Positions 49,429 through 58,435 of a stretch of 64,000 bases of DNA are shown here, piece by piece. Each line of letters starts with the position of its first letter. Position 1 is the first letter of the stretch. The position numbers and the translations under genes are program-made. Below the pieces are notes generated by a model that saw only the letters and a program-made list of their open reading frames with translations, made no database searches and was not told the origin of the DNA. This DNA comes from Malassezia japonica (lineage: Eukaryota > Basidiomycota > Malasseziomycetes > Malasseziales > Malasseziaceae). Location: assembly GCF_029542785.1 (NCBI RefSeq), contig NC_083376.1, forward strand, positions 372,001 through 436,000. The letters are read 5' to 3'.

Positions 49429-50384
49429 CTACCCATCGCTACGCTTAGGCGGGTCATAGATAAAGACATAGTTAGGACGTTCATCCTCTTCATCCTCTTC
49501 GTCGTACTCGTCATCGTCGTCCACCGCACGCTTGGTGCTCTTGACGTCGTGGTCAACGTCATCGTCATCACTGCCATCATCCTCGTCCTCGTCTTCGTCC
49601 TCATCCCAAGGACGAATCTCGACACGATAGTCTAGGGCTCCAAAAATATCCTTGTCGGATCCACGGCATTCAAGCATTTTGTCGATCCAGCAAAGGTCCA
49701 GGTACTCGTCTGATATGAGCAGTGCAACGTACCACGCGGCGGGAGAGACTTGATGTACTCGGGAGTCGGCCAAAACACGTTGCCAAGCTCCGTCTTGAGC
49801 TCGTCGCTGATCGGCACGACCTTGCTGAGCTGGTCAATGTCCTCCTTCGTGGGCTTTTTAAAGCAGCTAACACTGTTCTGTTAGTACGGCTGAGGGCTCA
49901 TGATAACATACATCTTGAACACACGTTCCCAATCCCATCCAAGCTTTTCCCTGACAGCCGTTCGGAACGTATCCTCACTGTAGACAACCATGTTCAGTTT
50001 AAAAATGGCGCTAAGCTGATCAATGTTGGGGATGTACTCAAACTTGATGGTGATGAATGGATCATCCATCCATAGCTCACAGAGGAACTCACGGTAACTC
50101 TCATACTTGCTGGAACATCCCGGAATGCTGATCAGCTCGTTTGGACATTCAGCCGATGGGTTGGTAACAGCAGCCGCAGGAGAGGTGTCCGCAAGAGCCG
50201 CTTGGTTGAGACTGGTTTTGCTTGAGGGCGAAGCAGGAATAACATTAGCAGGCCGAGAGGACTTGGCCGAGCGTGGGGAGAGGATAGACGGAGTATCATG
50301 TTTCAGCAAATGCGAATGCTTTCGCGGGTCGTCCATGCCAAAAGCAGGCGACGAATTGTTACGCATCAGTGCAGGGGCAGCCAT
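49429..50384 (-). CDS. Island gene A: divergent cyanase-like protein
   Basis: Three exons give about 295 residues: 50384-49912, then from 49866 (or 49872) to 49733, then 49709-49429. An Ala/Ser/Pro-rich N-terminal ~90 residues is followed by a helix-turn-helix part (FRTAVREKLGWDWERVFK, then CFKKPTKEDIDQLSKVVPIS). The linker is ELGNVFWPTPEYIKSLPPRD and the C-terminal block is DIFGALDYRVEI. Order and spacing follow fungal cyanases ('YGQ.KPT.EDI..LS.VL.I', 'LPP.DP', 'GIMSAIDF..DV'). An acidic insertion (about 35 Asp/Glu) interrupts the last strands before RPNYVFIYDPPK. The Ser of GIMSAIDF is Gly here. A TATATAT lies 45 bp upstream. Family assignment is my inference by motif. Confidence 0.6.
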
Positions 50385-50744
50385 TGTGGTGGTAGAGAGT
50401 GGGGTAGAGGAAACGACTTTCTGCAACTTATATATGTTTGTATTTCGGTGGCTGACGACGGGATACACCGCCACGTATACACCGATCCCGTGGCTGTACC
50501 ATGTTGAATGTCTACCTTCCGCATACGTGCGCAAAAGGCACCGCAGCGCTCCACACAAGTGCTCCCCAGCTGGCCGTAGTATTTAATTTCTGGTGGGGAG
50601 CCAATGGAGCGCGGAAGTTAATATGCACAGGCCACTACTGCAGCAGCACTGCAGAGCATAGAGTGTACTGTTTTTAGAGAACCATCTACATAAATAACGC
50701 CCCGCCTCTATCCCCCTTCATCTCTTTCACCTCTTACACCCATC
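50385..50744. promoter_or_regulatory. Divergent promoter of island genes A and B
   Basis: This 360-bp gap between the two starts contains TATATAT at 50429-50435 (45 bp from gene A) and ACATAAATA at 50688-50696 (50 bp from gene B). Similar spacing on both sides suggests TATA-type promoters. I see no coding content. Confidence 0.5.
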
Positions 50745-51884
50745 ATGTCGGTAGTGAATGACCCTGCGATTGACCTTGGCAAGACTCTTGTCCAATCTCT
50801 GCGTACGAGTGGCCTATCGTATGATGAGTCTGTTGCTCGTTCTCGTCAAGCGGGTATTGAACAATGGAGTTTTGAACGAATGTATGTCAAGTTTGTTTGA
50901 TCTAATCTGTCAGCTGGACTGATTCTAAGCGTCCCTCTCCGAAGGAGGCCGAGATTATCTTGCAGACCTTTGGTGTTCACTTGGACAAACGAGCCACTTG
51001 TTGCATGCTGGAAGAAGTGTACGAGAGGAGGGATTCCTACAGGCCCAAACAGCTAGGTATGTCTCTTTACTGACCAAGACAATCACGCTCACATTCTCCT
51101 GGGCGCCTTGGGCGACAATAGTGTCACTATTGCCAAACGGGTGAATGATTTCCTAGGGGAAAACTCTCGAGTTGACCACAACAGCTGGTCTTGCAAAACC
51201 ACGCGTCCCAACAAGGTCAAATTCACCTTCAGCGCCCATATGCATCGGTCCAGGGAAACACGAGCCCCTGTCCCTGATGCCGTCAAGAAAGAGTACGCGT
51301 ACCTCAGCGCGATGAAGACGATCAGTGGAGTATGTGCTCTGATTCGCAAGCGCATGAGCGAGAGCAACATGTCCAGTACCGCGCTAGCAGCCAAGCTGAG
51401 TCTCTCTGAAAAGGAAGCGAGTAGCATGTGAGTATCCATACGCAATCAGTCGCTGACCTCTCAGCGTCTATGGCGCTACGGTGCCAAACTTCTTGGTTAT
51501 CTGTCTTCTCGTTGATATCTTCAACCTGCACAAAGACGGAGACTTTATCAAACTCGTAATCAAACGGTGCGCCGATGTGGATCAGAACTCGGGTCGCCGA
51601 GGCTTTTACAGTATGTGGTCTCGCTGACGAGTAGATCCAGCGGTGATCAGTCTCCGTAACTATGTGAAGAAGCATCCGTATCAAGCCACTCTCCCAATTT
51701 ATCGCTGCAATGTACGTTCAGTCCATTACTTCCATGCTAATACCAGACCGAGAACGTCACTCTCCGAGAGGACCTCTTTACCTGCGAGCGCCCCAAGAAG
51801 GACCGCAAGGACTACAGGGTGTTTCATCTCCCCGTGACCATGAGCTGTACCTGCAACAGCACTATTCCTGTACCTGATGTCTAA
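50745..51884 (+). CDS. Island gene B: tandem two-module cyanase-like protein
   Basis: Six exons (50745-50881, 50914-51056, 51079-51427, 51465-51610, 51635-51711 and 51747-51884; introns 32, 22, 37, 24 and 35 nt) give 329 residues. Module 1 (~10-170) has LGKTLVQSLRTSGLSYDESV, KRPSPKEAEIILQTFGVHLD, and HILLGALGDNSVTIAKRVND. Module 2 (~185-329) has ALIRKRMSESNMSSTALAAK, LSLSEKEASSIVYGATVP, and NPAVISLRNYVKKHPYQATL. Each module parallels a whole cyanase (HTH bundle, then C-terminal strands), so the protein looks like a fused dimer. The catalytic Arg/Glu/Ser positions are not kept. No start-proximal targeting signal is visible. Confidence 0.6.
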
Positions 51885-52569
51885 TCAGGACCAATGTATC
51901 CAGTCTAAGGAGCCCTAGCTGTCTCATTGGCTCTCTCTTCACGATACGGCGCCCGCCCTCCAATGGACTGCTGCACTGTTCGTTGCCAGGCAGCAAGCCA
52001 CGGCTGGTGTTATGCGTTGCAATAGTGATCCCCCTACCCCCGATAGTTATTATATCTTGCGATATTATTCTCTCTTGCTCCTGAGCCATACGTGTGTAGA
52101 TGGGCCTCGGCACTATGTGTCGCAAGCATACAAGCACGTTGACTGTCCATTGCCCTGCAAGGCTGTATTGGATACTTACCGAGCCAGGTTGAAGCCAAGT
52201 TCCTTTCATTGCATTGTACAAGTCGCTATTTCGTTCAAAAGTGGGCTGATTCAAACGCTTAGACAAGGGGTGTGCGCCGTACAGCGACAATACTGCACTG
52301 TCCTTGCGACAGGGGCGTGGAGGTTGTGGTGATGTAAGCGTGTGGAGCCATGTCGCTGCCGTTCAGCTGTACCAACTGCGCGGACGTCAAGTCAGGTCGT
52401 GACCCAAGCGTAATCTGAAATCCCGGCTACATACCACTACGACAAAATACATATCCAAAACCTTGCTTGAGCTAGTTCAATAGAGAGGTGAGACAAATCC
52501 AATAGTCATTCCATTCTCCCAAGACCTAAGCGAGGCACCCGGCCCCCCTCCACGTAGGTCATTGGTCCG
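51885..52569. other. Gap between convergent island genes B and C
   Basis: 685 bp with no supportable gene. Frames on both strands lack family motifs. Confidence 0.5.
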
Positions 52570-53637
52570 TTAGACTTGAAAGCTGTCCGAACGAGTGATC
52601 GAGCTTCCGGAGTAGACCAGCTTGATGTACACATAGTAGGAGGTCGATTGGCCAGGGATACGGCGAAGGTCGACTTCAAGGCTGTAGAAGTCCATACCGT
52701 GAGTGCCACCAGCCTTAGCCGTCTGAGCAATCGTTTCGGAGAAGTCGTTGATGATCGCGCGAAGACGAGCCATGGCGGGGTCTGAGTGAGTATGAGTGAC
52801 GTACGGCAGAAAGCCTCGAGGCACGTCGGGCTCAAGGCATAGGCGCTCTTGAGGTGGTGCAGCACCAGCTCCTTGTCCTTTCCTGGCTTCAGGACATTGA
52901 TCAGCTTGAACGCCACGAAAGCACACTGATAGCATCCATGCTTGAGGCTGGCGTTAGTTTACGCTGCTCTCGGCTGGTACGTACACTGCCTCGACATCGG
53001 CGGGGGCCACTCGAATCTCCTCGGCAAGGTCGGCGATGGTACGACCCTGTGCCTCCATGGCGCGGTTCATGGCGTCGATGAGATGGTAGACAGAGTTTGT
53101 CCACATCACCAATGCAGCCTCCTTGACCATCTCGGCTTCCTGGGAAACATGACTTTCGCTGCTGTCGTCCAAGTTGTGGACAGCGGATTCTCCCAGGTAG
53201 GAAACGAGGCGCAGCTCCAGTTCCTCCGAGTTGGACTTGCTAACCTTTAGCTTGCTCTGGTCCCAGCAAGGTGTGTCCCAGCTAGCAAGAGTCTCGTTCG
53301 AGCCGGACCCATCGGCATGCTTCTTCATCAGCATGTCAAGGATCATGGGGCCCTTGATGAGGAGAGAAACGTGCAAGGCGTTGACAATGCGACGTCCACT
53401 CACTTTGCATTGCTCATTCCACTGGGGAGTGGGCAGGGACCCGGTCACAACGTCGGCATGATACTTGAAAATGTCAACGACCTATTGGGCCGAGAGTTCG
53501 ATAGGCACAACGCCCATTATCCTCCTCAGTTCCGCGGGGTTTGGGATTAACTTTCCCTTTGTCATATCGCTCAGACCCGTCCTAGTCATCTGGAGCTGAG
53601 CGGCCAACACAGAGCCACTAGTCGGCAGACTACTCAT
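52570..53637 (-). CDS. Island gene C: two-module cyanase-like protein with in-frame TAG
   Basis: Exons 53637-52985, 52947-52805 and 52781-52570 (introns 37 and 23 nt) give about 335 codons. Module 1: VLAAQLQMTRTGLSDMTKGK, then LIPNPAELRRIMGVVPIELS. Module 2: HLIDAMNRAMEAQGRTIADL, AEEIRVAPADVEAV, HPAMARLRAIINDFSETI, and GMDFYSLEVDLRRIPG. The last two segments resemble the cyanase C-terminal 'DP..YR.YE' and 'GI.SAI.F..DV' blocks. A TAG at 53482-53484 interrupts module 1 in frame. Either a 27-nt GT-AG intron (53482-53508) removes it, or the gene is decaying. The 5' end collides with an inverted fragment of another family member. Confidence 0.5.
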
Positions 53638-53671
53638 GGCATCGGCCTCCGCTCGTTTGCGAAGTGCCTCT

Positions 53672-53857
53672 CTCGCTACTCTTCCACCGCGTGGTACGTT
53701 GTCATAATGTGGACTAACCACAGACCCCGTCAAGGATAAGAAATTTGAGGAGGTGATGCGCTTGAATATCTGCACTGGGAAGGGTGTAGTTGCCACTCTC
53801 GACCACCCCGTCGACGAAAATGGATATCCTCTCCAGTCTGAATCGTACTCTGCTTGA
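53672..53857 (+). pseudogene. Orphan 3' fragment of an E-like island gene
   Basis: On the + strand, LATLPPR, a 30-nt intron (53694-53723) and then DPVKDKKFEEVMRLNICTGK ... HPVDENGYPLQSESYSA-stop copy the 3' end of gene E (LATLPPR, 30-nt intron, DPVKDKKWEDAM ... HPVDENGYPL-stop), in inverted orientation. Nothing upstream continues the gene, so this is a truncated duplicate that preserves even the intron. Confidence 0.7.
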
Positions 53858-53963
53858 CATTGCGACCGTTCCAATGAAGCAAGTAAGCGATACTATCGCC
53901 CACGTATACCACATTGTTGCGCGACCGAGGTCGCATGTGTACCTTGGCTACGGGAATACTCCA

Positions 53964-55156
53964 TTACGTCAGGCCAAAGACAATTTGGATCTTCTCCTCC
54001 TTCACATTGGCATGACACTCAAAGGTGCTCTTCTCCAAATGAACGGTCATACCCTGGCGCTCGAGCTTGCTGATATCGTCCAAGATATAGCAGCTCGTGT
54101 TCTTCAGGTACAGGCGTAGGTCGATCATAACAGGTTCTGGTCATGAGCGAGACAAACATACCACAGTAGCTCGCAGCGGTCGAGGAATGCAGCGTGTCGT
54201 ACTCCTTGGCCAGGATAAAGTGAAAAAACTCCGGGGAGCGAGTGAGTCCAACAAAATCAATGATCTTGCGGGCCTGCTCGGCATTGGGCTTTACCTGTCC
54301 AGCAAGGCTGACCCGTTAATATGCATCCAAAAATGGTCGAGTACCTACATCAGCGTCATTGTCTCGAAGTCCATCTGGAGCTCATTGGCCGTCTGTTCAA
54401 AGGATGTGCCCTTCTTGATGAGACAGAACCGCATCATCTGGCACATGAAGTGAACCGAGAGCTGAGCATCGAAGGCTTCATACTCAGTCAGTGCCATGGT
54501 GCGGCGCTGAGCATCGCGCTCGTCATCAGCAGGACCATTCATCTGGGGATCTACCAGTGGTGCCTCCAAGATGAGCATCGTGGTAAGGCTTTGCCAGTCC
54601 ACTTTTTCGACTTGGTACGAGCAGCTCGTAAAGTCGATGCAGAATGCCCCGCCCAACTGGCGTCAGGAATCTACTCCGGTCTGGGACGTACCGTGCGGTT
54701 CAGCTGGCTCATGATCCCAGTAGAGTTCATGAAAAGATCATTGAGGACACAACTTTCGAGACGATCTTTGTTAGCAAGCATACGTACTCGTCGGAATCAC
54801 TTGGTTTGGCAAAGCAGAACCCCTACGGTTAAACTCGTCCATCCAGAAGGTGACGAGGACATCCGTGGGCAAGCGGACGTTGAAGGTTGATGCAACAGAG
54901 CTGACAAGATTTAGGGTGGGTTTGCATTCTCCTGAAATTCTGCTTGGTTAAAAACCACACGCTTGTTTTATGCGTACAGAGTGGCGACTTGATCGCGATC
55001 AGTGCTCGGAATAGGCACGCTGCTCGACTGTCGATTCTCAATGGCGCCATTCACCTCTCGAAAGAAGGCATCAACTACCTGGCGTACAGGCCTGTTACTC
55101 GTGATCAAAGCGTCCGTCAGCTGAGGAGCAGAGTCGTCATTCGTAATGGGTGTCAT
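53964..55156 (-). CDS. Island gene D: tandem two-module cyanase-like protein
   Basis: Six exons (55156-54978, 54900-54788, 54765-54692, 54656-54349, 54307-54162 and 54136-53964; introns 77, 22, 35, 41 and 25 nt) give 330 residues. Module 2 is the clearest cyanase match in the island: MRFCLIKKGTSFEQTANELQ, METMTLILAGQVKPNAEQAR-like MDFETMTLILAGQVKPNAEQ, ARKIIDFVGL, then EPVMIDLRLYLKNTS and KEEKIQIVFGLT. Module 1 keeps the C-terminal block GAFCIDFTSCSYQVEKVDW. In cyanases the GQ.KP turn follows the HTH and DPV..R..E starts the C-terminal domain. Here Arg and Glu of that motif are Asp and Leu. Confidence 0.62.
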
Positions 55157-55285
55157 GGTTTCGATGAGGTGGTGAGACAAATGTGGGTGGAGCACCTATT
55201 AGTGAGTTGTTCTGAGCAAGCAATGTCCATAGTTTTGTGGCTGTGCAATCGAGAAACGATCTTAGAACTAAGACTACGACACAGA

Positions 55286-56716
55286 CTAGAGAGGATATCC
55301 GTTTTCGTCGACAGGATGACTGAGAACAGCAAAGAGACCCTTTCCGGAAATAAGAGAACCTTGCATCGCATCCTCCCACTTCTTATCCTTGACAGGGTCT
55401 GTAATTAGTCCACACTAGGGCAACGTACCACGCGGCGGAAGAGTAGCAAGGTACTCAGGCGTCGGCCAGAACAAGTTGCCAAGCTCCGTCTTGAGCTCGT
55501 CGCTGAGCGGCACTACCGAGGAAAGCGCCTCAATTTCCTCCTTCGTAAACTTGGAGTAGATCCCATAGCTGAACGATTAGAGCCATAACACGCAGGTGGT
55601 AACGTACGCATTGCAAATCACGGCACCGTAGCGTCCAAGTTGCCTGCCCATTGAAAAAATGTCACCAGTAGCAGTAATTGCACAGGATACTTTCTTGAAT
55701 GCCGCTAGTTCCTCGATAGTGGGTATGTACTGGCGATACTTTGTGGGATCTTGACCATATGAGATTCCCATAGACGAGTACCACGCAAGACGACTAGTCT
55801 TGCCTTCCGCTTCCACACTAGTCTTGACATGAGCGTACTCGGTCGATGAAACCTTTCGACTGAGTCCCTCAGACGTTGAAGGAGCACAGTAGATATTGTC
55901 GTAGGAAAATCCCTTGTTAGGGATATGAGTCCTGTTTCCCATGTGCTTAAACACAAAAGTCGAAAACCCCTTCCGACATGTCGGTACCCTTTTGCTCGGC
56001 TGGTACTGAAAGATACCAGGTTTGCTTTCCTCCCGATTGGAGCGCATCGATCGACGTGAGTTGAGTGGTTCGACGAATCCAACTTTCTTTGGACGACGTT
56101 CAGGAGAGTCAGAGTCAGATACGCTAGTGACCGACACGGATGAGGCAGACACGGGCGAGGACTTGGACGAGACCAACTCGGGAGGAGACGACGTAGGCGT
56201 ACGGGACTTTGAATCAGAAGCTTTACGAGGCGTTCCAGGGTGGCGAGGGGTGCTTGTACGCTTGATGTGGGGCGCCGTGGTTGAAGCAGCCTTGGGGCGG
56301 GTATCGGCGCATGATGTGGCAGGGACAGGAGCGGAGAGAGTATTGTCGGTAGGAGCGACGTCGATAGCAGTATTGGTAGGAGAGGTGGTAGGGGCGTCAT
56401 TAGCAGCCGCATCCGGGATACCCATGACAGCTACCGAAGCATGTCCCTCCGTGTCATCGCCATGGCTTGCATCGGCAGGGTCACTTTCCAAGTAGACCAC
56501 ACCTGCCTCGCCCTCCCCAGCTGCGGGAGGCTCCGCAGCGTCACCATTCGTAATGCTCGGCACGGTAGAGCCGGCCCGGTCAAGCATCATACCGAAGGTG
56601 AGTACGTGGCTAGCCAGGGCACGGAGAGCCCTCTTTAGACAGCGGTCTAGTCCAAGAAAACTGGTGGCAAATCCATAGCCAGTACGTGCACTAACCGATT
56701 GAACCACAGGTTGCAT
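55286..56716 (-). CDS. Island gene E: cyanase-like protein with long disordered N-terminus
   Basis: Exons 56716-55608, 55568-55429 and 55398-55286 (introns 39 and 30 nt) give 453 residues. About 300 residues of Thr/Ser/Pro-rich sequence precede a C-terminal module: IPTIEELAAFKKVSCAITA, FSMGRQLGRYGAVICNAYGI, YSKFTKEEIEALSSVVPLSD, ELGNLFWPTPEYLATLPPRD, and PVKDKKWEDAMQG. LGR..V...YG...T.EEIE.LS.V and LPPRDPV...WE follow the cyanase HTH and linker; the Glu of the catalytic DP...R..E motif is kept but Arg is Lys. The C-terminal domain is short (ends HPVDENGYPL). A TATATA lies about 50 bp upstream (56765-56770). Confidence 0.6.
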
Positions 56717-57654
56717 GGTGTTGGAAGTAGTAGAGAAGGGTTGAAGAAGCACAGCCTCGGGTCATATATACTGTGCCCGTCTCCCTATTCAAATCTATTT
56801 AGAATTGCCACATGGAATTACAACCAATGCGCGCAGCTGAGATGTCCAATGAACCCCTCAAGTGCCGTGCCATAGTTCTCGATGAGCCCCGTACATGGAT
56901 TACACAATCCGATTACGTGTTTCTCAGAGTGGAGGCGATGGCTGCCAGGACCAAGAGCATGGCAAAGACCAGAAGGTGCAATGGCGATCGCCATGGATTC
57001 TGGTCTTTTGTGTATCATCCTAATGACCAGCTATCGTAAGTAACTGGTCGGGCCTCGAGAAAACTTTCTCCCTGAAGCCACTGTGAGTCAGTACCTATGT
57101 GGAGTAGCATGACTCTAATGACTACACCGCATGGGCGCATTGACTTGAATGCTCCCGCCTGAGGTCTATACCTTTCTTGCTCTCAATATAGGCAGCCATA
57201 GGCTGCGTCTACATTACTGATTGATGTATCATAATGACACGTAGCCTCTTCTCCTCCGCTTCCCTCCCGCACCACGCACCGCATAGGGATGAAGCGAGCG
57301 AGGACACAGGTCGCACTCTTTCTAACACCTGATCGCTTGGTCGAGCCCGTCTAAGATAACTAAAGTTTTCGCTAATCTAGGATGACTAGGAAAGACGAGT
57401 GGCTTTATGCGTTTCCTTGCCCGATGACCATCATCGTTTGCGACAATGGTTTATTGGCCTGCTACATTCGACAAGACACAGTCCATAGATGAATGGTAGA
57501 CATGTGTGCTGGTCGAGTAGCTTTTGTAGTCCACTTTACGTGGGCCCTACTCCAGCATAAGAAGCTGACAGGATAAATGGGATAGGACGACTTTGTTCTC
57601 ACACAACTGAGTCGCATAATGTAACTATAAGAGCTGTTTAGGCCTGACCATTCC
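56717..57654. other. Gene-free stretch inside the island, right side
   Basis: About 940 bp with only short non-conserved frames. It includes the presumed promoter of gene E next to 56716. No RNA gene recognised. Confidence 0.5.
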
Positions 57655-58086
57655 TACACCATGGATCCCAAAATGAAGTTGCACCACCTGGCTCTTGTAT
57701 CTCTGTTTTATACCAATCGTACGTTTTGATAACATTGGCGAGCCACAATCCGAGTTCGGGAGACCGTAGCATTGCCAGGCAGGTGCTTGGCCAGTATACA
57801 AGGCCCTAATAAAGACAGTATAAAAACACCACAGCAGTACCATTCCCCTAGACACAGCCACAAGTAGTTCCATATCCGGCTATTCCGTTTTGGAATTTTC
57901 TGGCACGCGCGTCTCTGCTGCACAGTCCCTCCAGACTGTGTCGGTGTCTCATCCCACTCACTACTGCCCACGTGGCGACTGGCCGTGATGGGTGGTTCCG
58001 CGTTAATTTATGTGGAGGCGATGGAATATTATGTCGGAATCGCTAGCCTCCCCATGCCTGTATAGAGGGGCCGGCATGCAAGGGTG
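57655..58086 (-). repeat. Right inverted repeat arm of the island
   Basis: Reverse-complement partner of 48205-48627. Both arms keep an open frame with the peptides NSRIWN.LWLC and LSLLGPCILAK.LPGNATVS, without an ATG in a shared position. Confidence 0.85.
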
Positions 58087-58435
58087 CTATTTCGCTTGGT
58101 ATGCAGCCTAAATTGGCTCAATGCTACGAATCCGGCTACTAAAGAGCGATGCACGCCATACGCGTGCAGATTCGACGCACTGATCGCACCCCCCACCTCC
58201 ACATGCCTCACCCTCTCCCATCAAGGGAGTCTGCTGACTAACCATCGCAAAGGCCAGATCCCAAAAATGGCCCATTTTTCTGATGCGCACGAGTTTTGCA
58301 TCCATCCCATTCTCATCACACCTCCGCTCGCGCCGGTCATGCTCCACTGCCATGACTAAACGACACCTAATCCCGCAGGTTCACTCCATGTGTCTTCGTA
58401 GAACACGACCGTGGCCGCTATAGAGCCGCTACTTC
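58087..58435. other. Gap between island arm and KAP123
   Basis: About 350 bp; nothing recognised on either strand. Confidence 0.5.

Larger units (their letters stand above)
48205..58086. other. Accessory island bounded by inverted arms, carrying cyanase-like genes
   Basis: Between two inverted arms (48205-48627 and 57655-58086) lie five spliced genes and one 3' fragment of a single divergent family. Housekeeping genes are absent, non-coding gaps are long (0.3-0.9 kb), and base composition and codon use are visibly more AT-rich than in the flanks. No transposase, reverse transcriptase or integrase frame is visible, so the island is not an ordinary complete mobile element. Confidence 0.65.

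Noticed and set aside
54944..55408. 154-codon + strand frame between island genes D and E
   Set aside because: It is antisense to exon 1 of gene D and the last exon of gene E, both supported by splice signals and family motifs.
48205..58086. Mating-type (homeodomain b-locus or pheromone/receptor) locus
   Set aside because: Divergent multi-exon genes in a divergent island suggested this, but no WFxNRR homeodomain, no STE3 membrane spans and no CAAX pheromone precursor are visible.
48205..58086. Complete DNA transposon or LTR retroelement
   Set aside because: No transposase, integrase, reverse transcriptase or polyprotein motifs, and the arms lack an obvious target-site duplication that I could identify by eye.
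56717..58435. Centromere core
   Set aside because: The region is AT-richer, but I see no repeated AT-rich motif cluster, and composition alone is not enough evidence.
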